Origin: JAUVUV01 sp964548275
GTDB lineage: Bacteria > Gemmatimonadota > Glassbacteria > GWA2-58-10
Assembly: GCA_964548275.1 (NCBI GenBank)
Contig: CAZJQI010000008.1
Span: 1-64,000 of the forward strand
Reading direction: 5' to 3'
DNA: 64,000 nucleotides
The notes beneath the pieces were generated by a model. The model made no database searches, was not told where the DNA came from, and was given only the letters and a program-made list of their open reading frames with translations. The first letter of the stretch is position 1; every line of letters starts with the position of its first letter. Below, one piece after another: positions 9,759 through 17,843 of this stretch. A program made the position numbers and the translations under genes.

Positions 9759-10104
9759 TTAATCGAAAAGAATTCCCCGAAGTCTTGCTTCGGGGTAAAT
9801 TGCTTGATGGTTTTATCATTTTTTTAAGTGAGTTGCCGTGTGACACATACAATATTTTTCTCATCCTTCACAATTCGGAAAGAAGGGGATTTAAACCTGG
9901 TGATCTTATTTTAGATAGTGCTTGAGAGCCACCATTCCCTCCTAACAAGGGGGGACATTCCAAATTCCCCCCTAACAAGGGGGGAGACAGGGGGGTGTTA
10001 TATTATACAGTTGGGGTTTGGTACCCGAAATCGGGATCACGGATTTCAGGGATTAACACACAGATCACACTGATACTCCGCGGCTTGCCGCGGGGAGTTA
10101 ATAT
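9759..10104 (+). repeat. Modular GC-hairpin repeat, copy 4
   Basis: Modules are in the same order as copy 3: the CCCCGAAG/CTTCGGGG hairpin block, the CACAATTCGGAAAGAAGGGG block, only two CCCCCTAACAAGGGGG-type units, then the GAGACAGGGGGG and CCCGAAATCGGGATCACG blocks and a perfect CCGCGGC-TT-GCCGCGG tail hairpin at about 10078-10094. The stretch from 9721 to 10198 holds no gene beyond this repeat. Confidence 0.92.
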
Positions 10105-10198
10105 GTAATTGTTCCAGAGGCCACCGCCCGGACCTCTTTTCTTTGCGACACTTTACTCTCCGGCGAACCGGCAGCTAATCTCCTTAAAATAATCTAAC

Positions 10199-10227
10199 TT
10201 GACTTTCGACATCAAATTGGCTAAGAT
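10199..10227 (+). promoter_or_regulatory. Candidate sigma-70-type promoter for the phosphofructokinase pair
   Basis: TTGACT at 10199-10204 and TAAGAT at 10222-10227 are separated by exactly 17 bases. The site lies about 185 bases before the pfkA start codon and immediately after the repeat, where a promoter for the two phosphofructokinase genes would be expected. The match is by inspection only. Confidence 0.4.
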
Positions 10228-10411
10228 GATAGCCCTTAACGGCCTGCAAGTACAGGATTTCTTCCACCCGAACATTCGAACCGAACATTCGAATCTAGAA
10301 GACAAAGCGGTAACTTTAACTGGTCAATCAAAAGTAATAGGTCGCTCCCGACCGTACAGGTTCGTTTCAAGCAGGCGGAAAAAATAGTCAATCTTTGGCA
10401 GGACAAACCAG

Positions 10412-11743
10412 ATGCTTACCAGTGATGATCTCTCAGTCAGGACACTCGGGCCGTGCAATTATGATTCACCTTTGAACCTTTCGGAAGTCATAGGCGACGG
10501 ATTGCCGGATTACACCCCGGAGGGTACCCGGGTTCAGTACCACATGGACATAACTCCGGGCGTGGAGGTGGACAGCAGCTTGAGTTTTGAAAAAGCCGGG
10601 CCAAGAGCCAGACTGTTTTTTGATCCGAAAAAAGTTTATGCTGCGATTGTCACCTGCGGCGGCCTTTGCCCTGGGCTGAACAATGTTATCCAGTCGATTT
10701 TTCTGGAGCTCTATCACCGCTACGGCGTGCGCAAGGTTCTGGGAGTGCGCTACGGCTACCGCGGATTCGATCCAGAGGCGGGCCTGGAGCCTTTTGAGAT
10801 GAACCCTGGCTTTGTCGAAGGGATCCAGGACCAGGGCGGCTCCGTTCTCGGCTCTTCCAGGGGAGCGGTGCCCCCGACAGTAATTGTCGAAACACTTGAG
10901 CGCTGGAAAGTCGATATTCTGTTCGTGATCGGCGGTGACGGCACACTCAGGTGCGCCCACGAAATCGCCCGGGAAGCCTTGCGCAGGAATAAATCTATTG
11001 CCGTGGTCGCTGTCCCGAAAACGATCGATAACGACATTCTCTACGTGTATAAAACATTCGGGTTCGATACCGCGATGGGGGAAGCCGTCAAGGTGCTCCA
11101 TTGCGCGCACAACGAGGCCATAGGCGCTCCCAACGGAATCGGGCTGGTCAAGGTAATGGGACGCGACAGCGGGTTTATCGCTTGTTTCGCCACCCTGGCG
11201 AGCATGGTAGTGAATTTCACCCTGATCCCGGAAATACCGTTCAAGCTGGAAGGCGAGTGCGGTTTTCTGAGCTTGCTGGAAGATCGCCTGCGCAGAAGAG
11301 GCCATGCAGTGGTGGTGGTTGCCGAGGGAGCCGGGCTGGAACATATCACTGAGGGGGAAATCGAATACGACGAGTCGGGCAATATCATGTACTCTCAGAT
11401 GGCCAAGGATATCGGGATATTCCTCAGGGATCGGATAAAAGACTATTTCAAGGCCGGAAAGATGGCAGTGAATGTCAAGTATATCGACCCGAGCTACATC
11501 ATCCGCAGCGTGCCGGCCAATGCAAATGACAGCCTGTTTTGCAACGATCTCGGACGGGCGGTGGTGCATGCGGCAATGGCCGGTAAAACAGACATGGTTG
11601 TCGGGATGTGGCACAACCTTCTCACCCACGTGCCGCTTGAAGTGGCTAGCTCGGGGAAGAAAAAAGTTAACCCGGACAGCAAGCTCTGGCTTGCGGTCAC
11701 AGAAGCCACAGGGCAGCCATTGAGATTTATAACCAATGATTAA
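10412..11743 (+). CDS. pfkA: 6-phosphofructokinase, predicted ATP-dependent (TP0108/plant-type clade)
   Basis: This 443-residue protein belongs to the long phosphofructokinase group with an N-terminal extension of about 75 residues. It phosphorylates fructose 6-phosphate to fructose 1,6-bisphosphate. Seen in sequence: CGGLCPGLNN phosphate loop, GGDGT at residues 174-178, PKTIDND at 202-208 with the catalytic Asp, and MGRDSGF. Known for the family: Gly after GGD (Gly177) marks ATP users, while Asp there marks pyrophosphate users. Lys203 in PKTIDND is common to this clade in both donor types. I therefore predict ATP use. It is followed 35 bases later by a second phosphofructokinase, very likely cotranscribed from the promoter near 10199. 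Confidence 0.92.
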   Translation: MLTSDDLSVRTLGPCNYDSPLNLSEVIGDGLPDYTPEGTRVQYHMDITPGVEVDSSLSFEKAGPRARLFFDPKKVYAAIVTCGGLCPGLNNVIQSIFLELYHRYGVRKVLGVRYGYRGFDPEAGLEPFEMNPGFVEGIQDQGGSVLGSSRGAVPPTVIVETLERWKVDILFVIGGDGTLRCAHEIAREALRRNKSIAVVAVPKTIDNDILYVYKTFGFDTAMGEAVKVLHCAHNEAIGAPNGIGLVKVMGRDSGFIACFATLASMVVNFTLIPEIPFKLEGECGFLSLLEDRLRRRGHAVVVVAEGAGLEHITEGEIEYDESGNIMYSQMAKDIGIFLRDRIKDYFKAGKMAVNVKYIDPSYIIRSVPANANDSLFCNDLGRAVVHAAMAGKTDMVVGMWHNLLTHVPLEVASSGKKKVNPDSKLWLAVTEATGQPLRFITND

Positions 11744-11778
11744 TTTAAGATAATCTATCAAGGAAGGAGGGAAATAGA

Positions 11779-12993
11779 ATGGGAAGTGCATACAGTGGAG
11801 CAGCGGTTATCGGGCAATCAGGAGGCCCGACAAACGTAATCAACCAGAGCCTGATCGGCGCGTTGCTCGAAGCAAGCAAATATTCAGCAATTGCCGATTT
11901 TTACGGTGCGCTCAAGGGAGTTGAGGGGATTCTCAAGGAGAACCTGGTCAACCTTCGTGCTGAAAACCTGGACAACCTGGAGCTTATCACCCGAACGCCC
12001 TCGAGCGCCCTGCGCAGTGTGCGCAAAAAAGTCACCAAGGATGAATGCAAGGTGATTTTTGAAAACTTCCGCAAGCACGGCGTACGCTATTTCTTCTATA
12101 TCGGCGGCAACGACAGCGCCGAAACAGCCCATATAATCAACGAGTTCGCCAAGGACGCCCAGTACGAGTTTCACGCTTTCCATATCCCCAAAACAATCGA
12201 CAACGACCTGAGAGAGACAGACCATTGCCCTGGTTACGGCTCCGCGGCGCGTTTCGTGGCCATGGCGTTCATGGGAGCGAATCTGGATAACCTGAGCCTG
12301 CCGGGTGTTTATATCGGCGTGGTGATGGGGCGCCATGCCGGTTTCCTCACCGCCGCCTCGGTTCTAGGCAAAACCCGCAAGGATGACGGCCCGCACCTGG
12401 TTTACGTGCCGGAAACGGTTTTCGAGCCCGAGAAATTTCTAGCTGATGTCGAGCAGGCCTACAAGAAATACGGCCGCTGCGTGGTTGCCGTGAGCGAAGG
12501 CGTTCATGACAAGGCAGGTAGCCCGATTCTCCTGGCCCTGAAAAAGGACGTGGAAAAAGACGACCACGGCAATATCCAGCTTTCCGGAACAGGTGCTCTG
12601 GGCGACACCCTGAGTCAGTTGATAAGAGACAACCTCAAGATCAGCCGGGTGCGCTCGGACACCTTCGGCTACCTTCAGCGCTGTTTCCCCACCATAGTTT
12701 CAGAGACCGATGCCATCGAGGCCCGCAGGGTAGGAGAGGAGGCGGTGAAAGCTGCGGTGAGCGGCCGCTACGAGGGCAGTGTCGCGATCAGGCGGGTAAG
12801 CAATGATCCCTACAGGGTCATTTACGAAGTGGTGGAGTTGAAAAAGGTGGCCAAGCACACTATTACCATGCCCAAGGAATTTATCGAGGGCAATAACTAT
12901 GTCAGCGAAAAGTTCATCCAATACGCCAGGCCGCTGGCCGGGGTGCTGCCCCAGATGGGCCGGCTCAAAAACGTGAGTATCACCAAAATATAG
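11779..12993 (+). CDS. pfp: Pyrophosphate-dependent 6-phosphofructokinase
   Basis: The 404-residue protein is a second phosphofructokinase with GQSGGPTNVIN at the N-terminus, GGND at residues 109-112, PKTIDND at 137-143 and MGRHAGF. Asp112 stands where ATP-dependent enzymes have Gly; with Lys138 this is the accepted signature of the PPi-dependent, reversible enzyme. The gene has a strong AAGGAGGG ribosome-binding site about nine bases before the ATG. It lies 35 bases after the predicted ATP-dependent paralogue. Together they could let the cell run this step irreversibly with ATP or reversibly with PPi. A terminator-like hairpin follows, and a copy of its last codons recurs at 13222-13254. Confidence 0.93.
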   Translation: MGSAYSGAAVIGQSGGPTNVINQSLIGALLEASKYSAIADFYGALKGVEGILKENLVNLRAENLDNLELITRTPSSALRSVRKKVTKDECKVIFENFRKHGVRYFFYIGGNDSAETAHIINEFAKDAQYEFHAFHIPKTIDNDLRETDHCPGYGSAARFVAMAFMGANLDNLSLPGVYIGVVMGRHAGFLTAASVLGKTRKDDGPHLVYVPETVFEPEKFLADVEQAYKKYGRCVVAVSEGVHDKAGSPILLALKKDVEKDDHGNIQLSGTGALGDTLSQLIRDNLKISRVRSDTFGYLQRCFPTIVSETDAIEARRVGEEAVKAAVSGRYEGSVAIRRVSNDPYRVIYEVVELKKVAKHTITMPKEFIEGNNYVSEKFIQYARPLAGVLPQMGRLKNVSITKI

Positions 12994-13105
12994 GCTTGTG
13001 CTGCGATTTAACAACTTGCAGGTACTCAAGCGGTTTGAATCGGTTGTGCAGAAGATTTTCCGCACAGTGGGCAAAAGGCTGAAAGAGTAAATCCCCCCCC
13101 CCTGG

Positions 13106-13134
13106 CCCCCCTTTCAAAGGGGGGAATTTTTTTT
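13106..13134 (+). terminator. Rho-independent terminator after pfp
   Basis: CCCCCCTTT (13106-13114) pairs with AAAGGGGGG (13116-13124), followed by AA and eight T residues (13127-13134). It lies about 110 bases after the pfp stop. Its sequence resembles a hairpin unit of the modular repeat family, so it may be a decayed repeat now working as a terminator. Confidence 0.7.
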
Positions 13135-13163
13135 ACCTGGATTATTCATAAATTTAATCAAAT

Positions 13164-13195
13164 CATGTAGGGGGCGGACCCATGTGTCCGCCCGG
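13164..13195. repeat. GTAGGGG-type short hairpin repeat, copy A
   Basis: After CATGTAG, GGGCGGAC (13172-13179) and GTCCGCCC (13186-13193) form an eight-base-pair hairpin. Similar GTAGGG-led inverted repeats are at 15112 and 36241. The rest of the 12994-13342 gap holds two terminators and the duplicated pfp end. Confidence 0.6.
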
Positions 13196-13221
13196 CGTTT
13201 GAAATATCTGCGCCCTGGTTA

Positions 13222-13254
13222 TATGCTGAAAAACGTGAGTATTACCAAGAAGTA
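13222..13254 (+). pseudogene. Duplicated 3' end of pfp
   Basis: The sequence here would read M-LKNVSITKK-stop. The true end of pfp reads R-LKNVSITKI-stop, so about 27 bases match with a few synonymous differences. No longer homologous frame is visible upstream. I read it as a remnant of a duplicated pfp end rather than a gene. Confidence 0.6.
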
Positions 13255-13280
13255 AGGGAGATTACAGCCCGGGCATAATA

Positions 13281-13316
13281 AAAGGCCGCCGGGCAATCAG
13301 CTCAGGCGGCCTTTTT
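13281..13316. terminator. Bidirectional terminator between pfp and the sigma-54 activator
   Basis: AAAGGCCGCC (13281-13290) pairs with GGCGGCCTTT (13305-13314) around a 14-base loop, with T residues on the right side and A residues on the left. It sits between convergent genes, 27 bases from the stop of the leftward activator gene, and can serve both strands. Confidence 0.85.
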
Positions 13317-13342
13317 GATTATTGCAAGGTAATACAGAAACG

Positions 13343-14944
13343 CTACTTCAAGCTATAATCCTTGATCCTACGATAAAGAGTCCTTTCACTCATGTCCAGG
13401 ATTTTCGCAGCTTTGCGCCGGTTGCCGCCTGTGCCGGCAAGCACACGCGCGATAGCGTTGCGCTCCACCTCTTTCATGCTCTGTTGCTTTTTCAGGCTTT
13501 CCTCTGCGTCCTCGAACTGCACACTGCCGTACTCGGAGATGTCCGCCTCTGGATGTTGGCTCTCGGCAGAGGCGCGTTCGCGTTCGGCAAAAGTGCCTTC
13601 GCCAGCCTCTGAACTCGGGGTATATGAAGGCCGCCGGAAAATTTCCCGGGTGCCGGTCAGCAGCTGTTTTATTTCGCCGAGTTCTTTCTGAAGGTTCAGC
13701 AGGGCGCTGTAGAGCATTTGGAACTCGAGCGTATCCGCACTTCTTTTTTCACGTCCCTCCTCCCCGGGGAAATGCACAGGGAGAAGCCTTTCGGGGCTGC
13801 CCCGGCGCAGTATCTGGTCCGGGATGTCCCGGGCGCGAATCCGGCTGCCAAGCGAAAGCACGACCATTGATTCGGCCAGATTTCGAAGTTCGCGCACATT
13901 GCCCGGCCAGTCGTAGTTTTTCAGTATCTCCAGGGCTTCCTGGTCTATCCCGGCAAAAGTCTTGTTGTTCTCCAGGCAGAACTGCTCGATAAAGTAGTCC
14001 ATCAGAAGCGGGATGTCCTCCCGGCGTTCCCGCAAAGACGGAATCTGGATCGAAAGCACCTTGAGGCGGTAGAAAAGGTCGCGCCGAAAATTACCCCGTT
14101 CCACCTCGTATTCCAGATCTTTGTTTGTAGCTGCGAGCATCCGCACATTCACCCGGATTTTGTTGCTTCCGCCAACCCGCATGAGCTCTCGTTCCTCGAG
14201 CACGCGCAGGAGCTTGACCTGCACTGAAAGCGGCATCTCGCCGACCTCATCGAGGAATATCGTACCCTCGCCGGCGATCTCGAAATGCCCCTTGCGCAGG
14301 GAGGTCGCCCCGGTGAAAGAGCCTTTCTCGTGCCCGAAAAGTTCGCTTTCCAGCACGCCCTCGGCAATCGCCGCGCAGTTTACTGCAATAAAGGGTTTGT
14401 GGCGCCTGGCGCTCAGGCGGTGTATCGCCTGGGCCACCAGTTCCTTGCCTGTGCCGCTTTCTCCGAAAATCAATACTGTAGAGTTTACCTGAGAATACTG
14501 GGCGATCCTTTCTATCCCCTCGCGCATCGCCGGAGTTTTGCCGATTATCCCGATACTGCCGATCAGCCTGTTGCGCTCAAGCAGGCGGCTTACCGCCTCG
14601 GCTATTTCCTCCCCGTCCACAGGCTTTTCGAATACCTCATCCACACCCAGGGAGTCGAAATAGCTCAGGTTCTCCGGCTCAGTGGGCTCGACCAGACAGA
14701 TCACCCCCATAGTTGTCGGAGCGTGTTTGATTCCCTCCAGGAAACGAAGGGTGCTCTGCTCGTGGATCCCTCCGGTGATAATCACCAGGATAACGATTTC
14801 ACCGGCAGCCGGTATGCTGTCGATCCGGGGCAGGCGGCTTATTTTTTTAACCTGTATGCCCTGCGAACCCAGTACCCCGATCACGCGCGAGGCCGCCTCG
14901 GTATCGTTATCTGTAACAAGAATTCTGTAATCTGATACATCCAT
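13343..14944 (-). CDS. Sigma-54-dependent transcriptional activator with a degenerate receiver domain
   Basis: The 533-residue protein has NtrC-like architecture. Residues 1-125 are receiver-like: acidic residues Asp12 and Asp14 and the conserved Lys107 are present, but the position of the phosphoacceptor Asp (about 55, in ILVIITGG) has no Asp. The AAA+ domain has Walker A GESGTGKE at 161-168, the sigma-54 contact loop as GSFTGA at 208-213 (usually GAFTGA) and Walker B IFLDE near 229-233. The C-terminus is a Fis-type helix-turn-helix (NRRKAAKILDMSERTLYRRIKDY). The ATG at 14944 is chosen; an upstream TTG at 14983 is possible. No partner histidine kinase is nearby. Loss of the phospho-Asp suggests control by something other than a standard kinase. 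Confidence 0.92.
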   Translation of the reverse strand: MDVSDYRILVTDNDTEAASRVIGVLGSQGIQVKKISRLPRIDSIPAAGEIVILVIITGGIHEQSTLRFLEGIKHAPTTMGVICLVEPTEPENLSYFDSLGVDEVFEKPVDGEEIAEAVSRLLERNRLIGSIGIIGKTPAMREGIERIAQYSQVNSTVLIFGESGTGKELVAQAIHRLSARRHKPFIAVNCAAIAEGVLESELFGHEKGSFTGATSLRKGHFEIAGEGTIFLDEVGEMPLSVQVKLLRVLEERELMRVGGSNKIRVNVRMLAATNKDLEYEVERGNFRRDLFYRLKVLSIQIPSLRERREDIPLLMDYFIEQFCLENNKTFAGIDQEALEILKNYDWPGNVRELRNLAESMVVLSLGSRIRARDIPDQILRRGSPERLLPVHFPGEEGREKRSADTLEFQMLYSALLNLQKELGEIKQLLTGTREIFRRPSYTPSSEAGEGTFAERERASAESQHPEADISEYGSVQFEDAEESLKKQQSMKEVERNAIARVLAGTGGNRRKAAKILDMSERTLYRRIKDYSLK

Positions 14945-15554
14945 TTGATAATTCACTCTAAGCAAATATGATAGTTCTGACAAAATGGCAGATATTTAAT
15001 TTACTTTGTAATCCTTGAATTGTCAATAGATCAATGCGTTGCAAAACCGTACTGTCATTATGAGTTAGTCGTCATGAGCCGCTGGCTTACCCGGGAACAA
15101 TAAAAATGTTTCATGTAGGGACACGGCGTGCCGTGTCCTGCAGTGGTTTTTACCGAAACCATGGAATAACGCTCCTTTGGTCCATTATTTTCGGAGCAGA
15201 ATAACGTTGGAATTTCAAAAAGGGAATGAAAGCGACAGCTTTTGAAAATCTACTTGAATCATGGCTCGGTTGCATTTCGTTTGCATTCTCATTGATTAAC
15301 CAGTTAAATGTGATAAATTCTTATTCGAATGCAAATTTTCGGACTCAAACTTGGCATAACAAGTCCCCGGATTATCTTGGATTGAAAACCGCAGGCAGAA
15401 CTTTAGCCACTCGTACTTCCATAAATGATATAATGTAATCTATAAATATTAAATAAGATAAATCTATAACTTAAAGTACCGGTTTAAAACTTCGAATCCA
15501 ATATAGAATGGGAATATTATCCAAAATCCAGTGAAAAATAATAAGGAGGTCTGG
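14945..15554. other. Non-coding stretch between divergent genes
   Basis: About 610 bases separate the leftward activator and the rightward transglutaminase gene. Apart from a short hairpin repeat (15112-15140) and a TATAAT at 15429-15434 without a good -35, I see no gene. A 70-codon frame at 15226-15438 lacks a ribosome-binding site and any recognisable motif. Confidence 0.6.
15112..15140. repeat. GTAGGG-type short hairpin repeat, copy B
   Basis: After CATGTAG, GGACACGGC and GCCGTGTCC (15119-15138) form a nine-base-pair inverted repeat around GT. The leading CATGTAGGG is shared with the hairpin at 13164. Confidence 0.65.
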
Positions 15555-17276
15555 ATGAGATATTTATCGGGTTTAGCCGTGTTTCTGGCTGTGGCAGTTT
15601 TAATTGATTCACTGCCGGCAGGCGATATTCACACCGGCAGCCAGCCCAGGATCGGCTACGAATACTGGATTCCTGCTTCTGAGACTGATTCTGCGGGACA
15701 GCACGGGATTCATTTCAAGAAATTTATCAACGGTTCGGCGTACATGCCGAGATTCCCGTTCAGATTCCAGCGCTGGGACGAGCCTCAGCTCGGGGAACTG
15801 AAAAGACGGCTCGGTCTCGAAAAACTGATCAAAGATGCTTCCACTGAGTTTGAAATCGCTACCAGGATCGCGCACAAGGTCTGCAATCTCTGGGCCCATT
15901 CTGCCCCGGTTGAATACCCGAGCTGGAACGCCCTGAAAATTCTGGATGAAGTTGGCCAGGGAGAGCAGTACTGGTGTACGTATAAGCAGCTTCTAACCAT
16001 GCAGTGCCTCGCCTCGCTCGGCATTCACAGCCGGATTGTCCCCTGCCACTGGCACCATTCTCTGGAGTTCTGGTCCAACGATTTTCGCAAATGGGTTGTA
16101 ATGGATGCCTGGACAGCGAATTATTACCGCAAGGACGGTATTCCCCTGGGCTCACTTGAACTTCACCGCTTAAGCCGTGAAACCGGCGGTGTGGAAGGTA
16201 CAGGAGTATGGGAGATAAATATAAATCCCAACCGCTGGAAACCTGAACGCACACAGGACAGTGTGCTTGCCACCACTGACTGTTACCAGCACGTGCGCTT
16301 CATCCCGCGCAACGATTTTCTTTCAGCGCCCCTGGAACCAAAGCCCGTGGGTGCGCCCGGAGATTATCTGAAACCCAATAACCAGTTAAATGATGTGATC
16401 CAGACCGCTCTGATTCATATCGCCTGGTGGCAGCCGGGTGATGCGCCAACAATTGTATGCCCCATGGTAAGATACGAACAGGATTACAATTTTCCGCTCA
16501 ACGAGGTCGAGATAACTTTCTCCAGGCCGGCCACGCAGGAGGGTGTCCTTGACCTGAGCTTCCAAACCCACACGCCGGAGTTCGACAGTTATTTCAGGAA
16601 ACTGGACGATGGTGACTGGGAGACGTGCGGGAGCCGCTTTCTCTGGGAACTGGAGCCCGGCACGAACAGCCTGAAAGTGAAATCGCGTAGCAGGTGGGGC
16701 AGATTCGGCTCGCCCAGTGAAGTGGTTCTGGAATACAGGCCGGAGGAACTTCGAGCGCCGGTTGTCGAAAGGCTCGAAATACCAGATCCGGGGTTTGAAA
16801 AGATCGGTGGCAATACGAAAAGCGGGGACGGCCAGCCCACCGGCACCTGGAAAATGATCTACACTGACCGGTACCAGGAACCCGCTTTTTACGGCCCGGT
16901 GAACGAGAATCCCCATTCCGGCAAATACTGTTTCAAGATAGAACTCCGCAATCCACCGATCTATGCCAGGCTGCAAAGCGGAAGGTTTCGGGTCAATCCT
17001 GCCTCGGATGTCACTTTCACAGTCTGGCTCCGCGCTGACAAAGAAGCACGGGAGGTTACACTCTCAGTAAGCGATGTTACACGCGGGGGGCCTGGGAGTC
17101 AGGCAAAAGTCCACCACCGGGCGAGGGTGGGTACAAAGTGGAAACAGTACGAGCTAAAGGCCCGCCTTACTGCCCGGACAACCGAAGCTGCGGTAGGGGT
17201 GCAACTCATGAAAGGCGTCTTGTGGATGGATGATTTCTCGATCACCGAACACAGCAGAGCAGAGATTCCCTGGTAA
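15555..17276 (+). CDS. Secreted transglutaminase-like (papain-fold) protein with C-terminal beta-sandwich
   Basis: The 573-residue protein begins with a signal peptide (residues 1-22). Residues about 95-200 fit a transglutaminase core: Cys141 in QYWCTYKQ, His168 in CHWHHSLEF and Asp184 in VVMDAW form the expected Cys-His-Asp triad, and DG near 194 follows. Residues about 420-570 resemble a carbohydrate-binding or jelly-roll module. Family members act as proteases, peptidases or amide-forming enzymes; which applies here is not visible. The start at 15555 follows a perfect AAGGAGG (15543-15549) with a five-base spacer, so the further upstream GTG at 15531 is rejected. It appears to be a single-gene unit. 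Confidence 0.8.
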   Translation: MRYLSGLAVFLAVAVLIDSLPAGDIHTGSQPRIGYEYWIPASETDSAGQHGIHFKKFINGSAYMPRFPFRFQRWDEPQLGELKRRLGLEKLIKDASTEFEIATRIAHKVCNLWAHSAPVEYPSWNALKILDEVGQGEQYWCTYKQLLTMQCLASLGIHSRIVPCHWHHSLEFWSNDFRKWVVMDAWTANYYRKDGIPLGSLELHRLSRETGGVEGTGVWEININPNRWKPERTQDSVLATTDCYQHVRFIPRNDFLSAPLEPKPVGAPGDYLKPNNQLNDVIQTALIHIAWWQPGDAPTIVCPMVRYEQDYNFPLNEVEITFSRPATQEGVLDLSFQTHTPEFDSYFRKLDDGDWETCGSRFLWELEPGTNSLKVKSRSRWGRFGSPSEVVLEYRPEELRAPVVERLEIPDPGFEKIGGNTKSGDGQPTGTWKMIYTDRYQEPAFYGPVNENPHSGKYCFKIELRNPPIYARLQSGRFRVNPASDVTFTVWLRADKEAREVTLSVSDVTRGGPGSQAKVHHRARVGTKWKQYELKARLTARTTEAAVGVQLMKGVLWMDDFSITEHSRAEIPW

Positions 17277-17320
17277 GACGGCCACCTCCGATTTGGGACG
17301 GATAACGCTTTGTCCTTGTA

Positions 17321-17349
17321 TTGACAGTAGCTACCTGTCAGGGTATCTT
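17321..17349 (+). promoter_or_regulatory. Strong sigma-70-type promoter with a palindrome in its spacer
   Basis: TTGACA (17321-17326), a 17-base spacer and TATCTT (17344-17349) form a near-consensus promoter about 130 bases before ylbF. TGACAG (17322-17327) and CTGTCA (17335-17340) flank TAGCTAC, forming an imperfect palindrome overlapping the -35 and the spacer. That position would suit a repressor operator. Confidence 0.6.
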
Positions 17350-17478
17350 TTGATTAATAAAATGGTTAAAAGATTACATTGAAGTGGTCGGAGGTCCGTG
17401 CCCCTTTGCATTTTGATAAGAGATTTACCCTGAGAGATAAACTGCGATTAGCTTTTCTACCCTAATCCGGAGAGAGTA

Positions 17479-17835
17479 ATGGATTTAGAAAGTGCAGCAA
17501 AAGGACTGGGCAAGCTTATTGTGCAGACCCCGGAATACAAATATTACAATCAGGCTGCCAAGGACGTGGAGGGGGACAATGAATTGAGTGAATTGATGAA
17601 AAATTTGAAAGAACTTGAACAAAAAGTGCTGGAGGCCCAGAAAGAGGGGAAAAAAATCAGCGAGGAACTCAAGGCCGAGTACAACAGTTTCCTGGAGAAG
17701 GTTCAGGGAAAAACGAAAATCCAGTCGCTCATCGCCACCCAGGAAAATTACCTCAAGCTGATGAGCAAGGTGAATGAAATGATTGCGGAGGGGATTCGCG
17801 AGGGTGCACAAAGCCGGATCATAACCGATTTTTGA
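17479..17835 (+). CDS. YlbF/YmcA-family protein
   Basis: The 118-residue protein is almost entirely helical, with the family-typical spacing of two long helices (about residues 1-60 and 65-110) and an N-terminal LGKLIVQTPEYKYYNQAAKD segment. In Bacillus, YlbF and YmcA form a complex with YaaT that controls RNase Y, competence and biofilm formation. Here the partner genes are not in view, so only family membership is claimed. AGAGAG lies just before the ATG. The gene is followed eight bases later by rsmI and both probably share the promoter at 17321. Confidence 0.82.
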   Translation: MDLESAAKGLGKLIVQTPEYKYYNQAAKDVEGDNELSELMKNLKELEQKVLEAQKEGKKISEELKAEYNSFLEKVQGKTKIQSLIATQENYLKLMSKVNEMIAEGIREGAQSRIITDF

Positions 17836-17843
17836 GCTGGAAG

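Noticed and set aside
10199..10387. 62-codon frame before pfkA
   Set aside because: It starts with TTG at a promoter -35 site, lacks a ribosome-binding site and shows no family resemblance.
10466..11791. Long leftward open frame opposite pfkA
   Set aside because: It is antisense to a clear phosphofructokinase and encodes no recognisable motif.
15226..15438. 70-codon frame in the 14.9-15.5 kb gap
   Set aside because: There is no ribosome-binding site, no motif and AT-rich composition like non-coding DNA.
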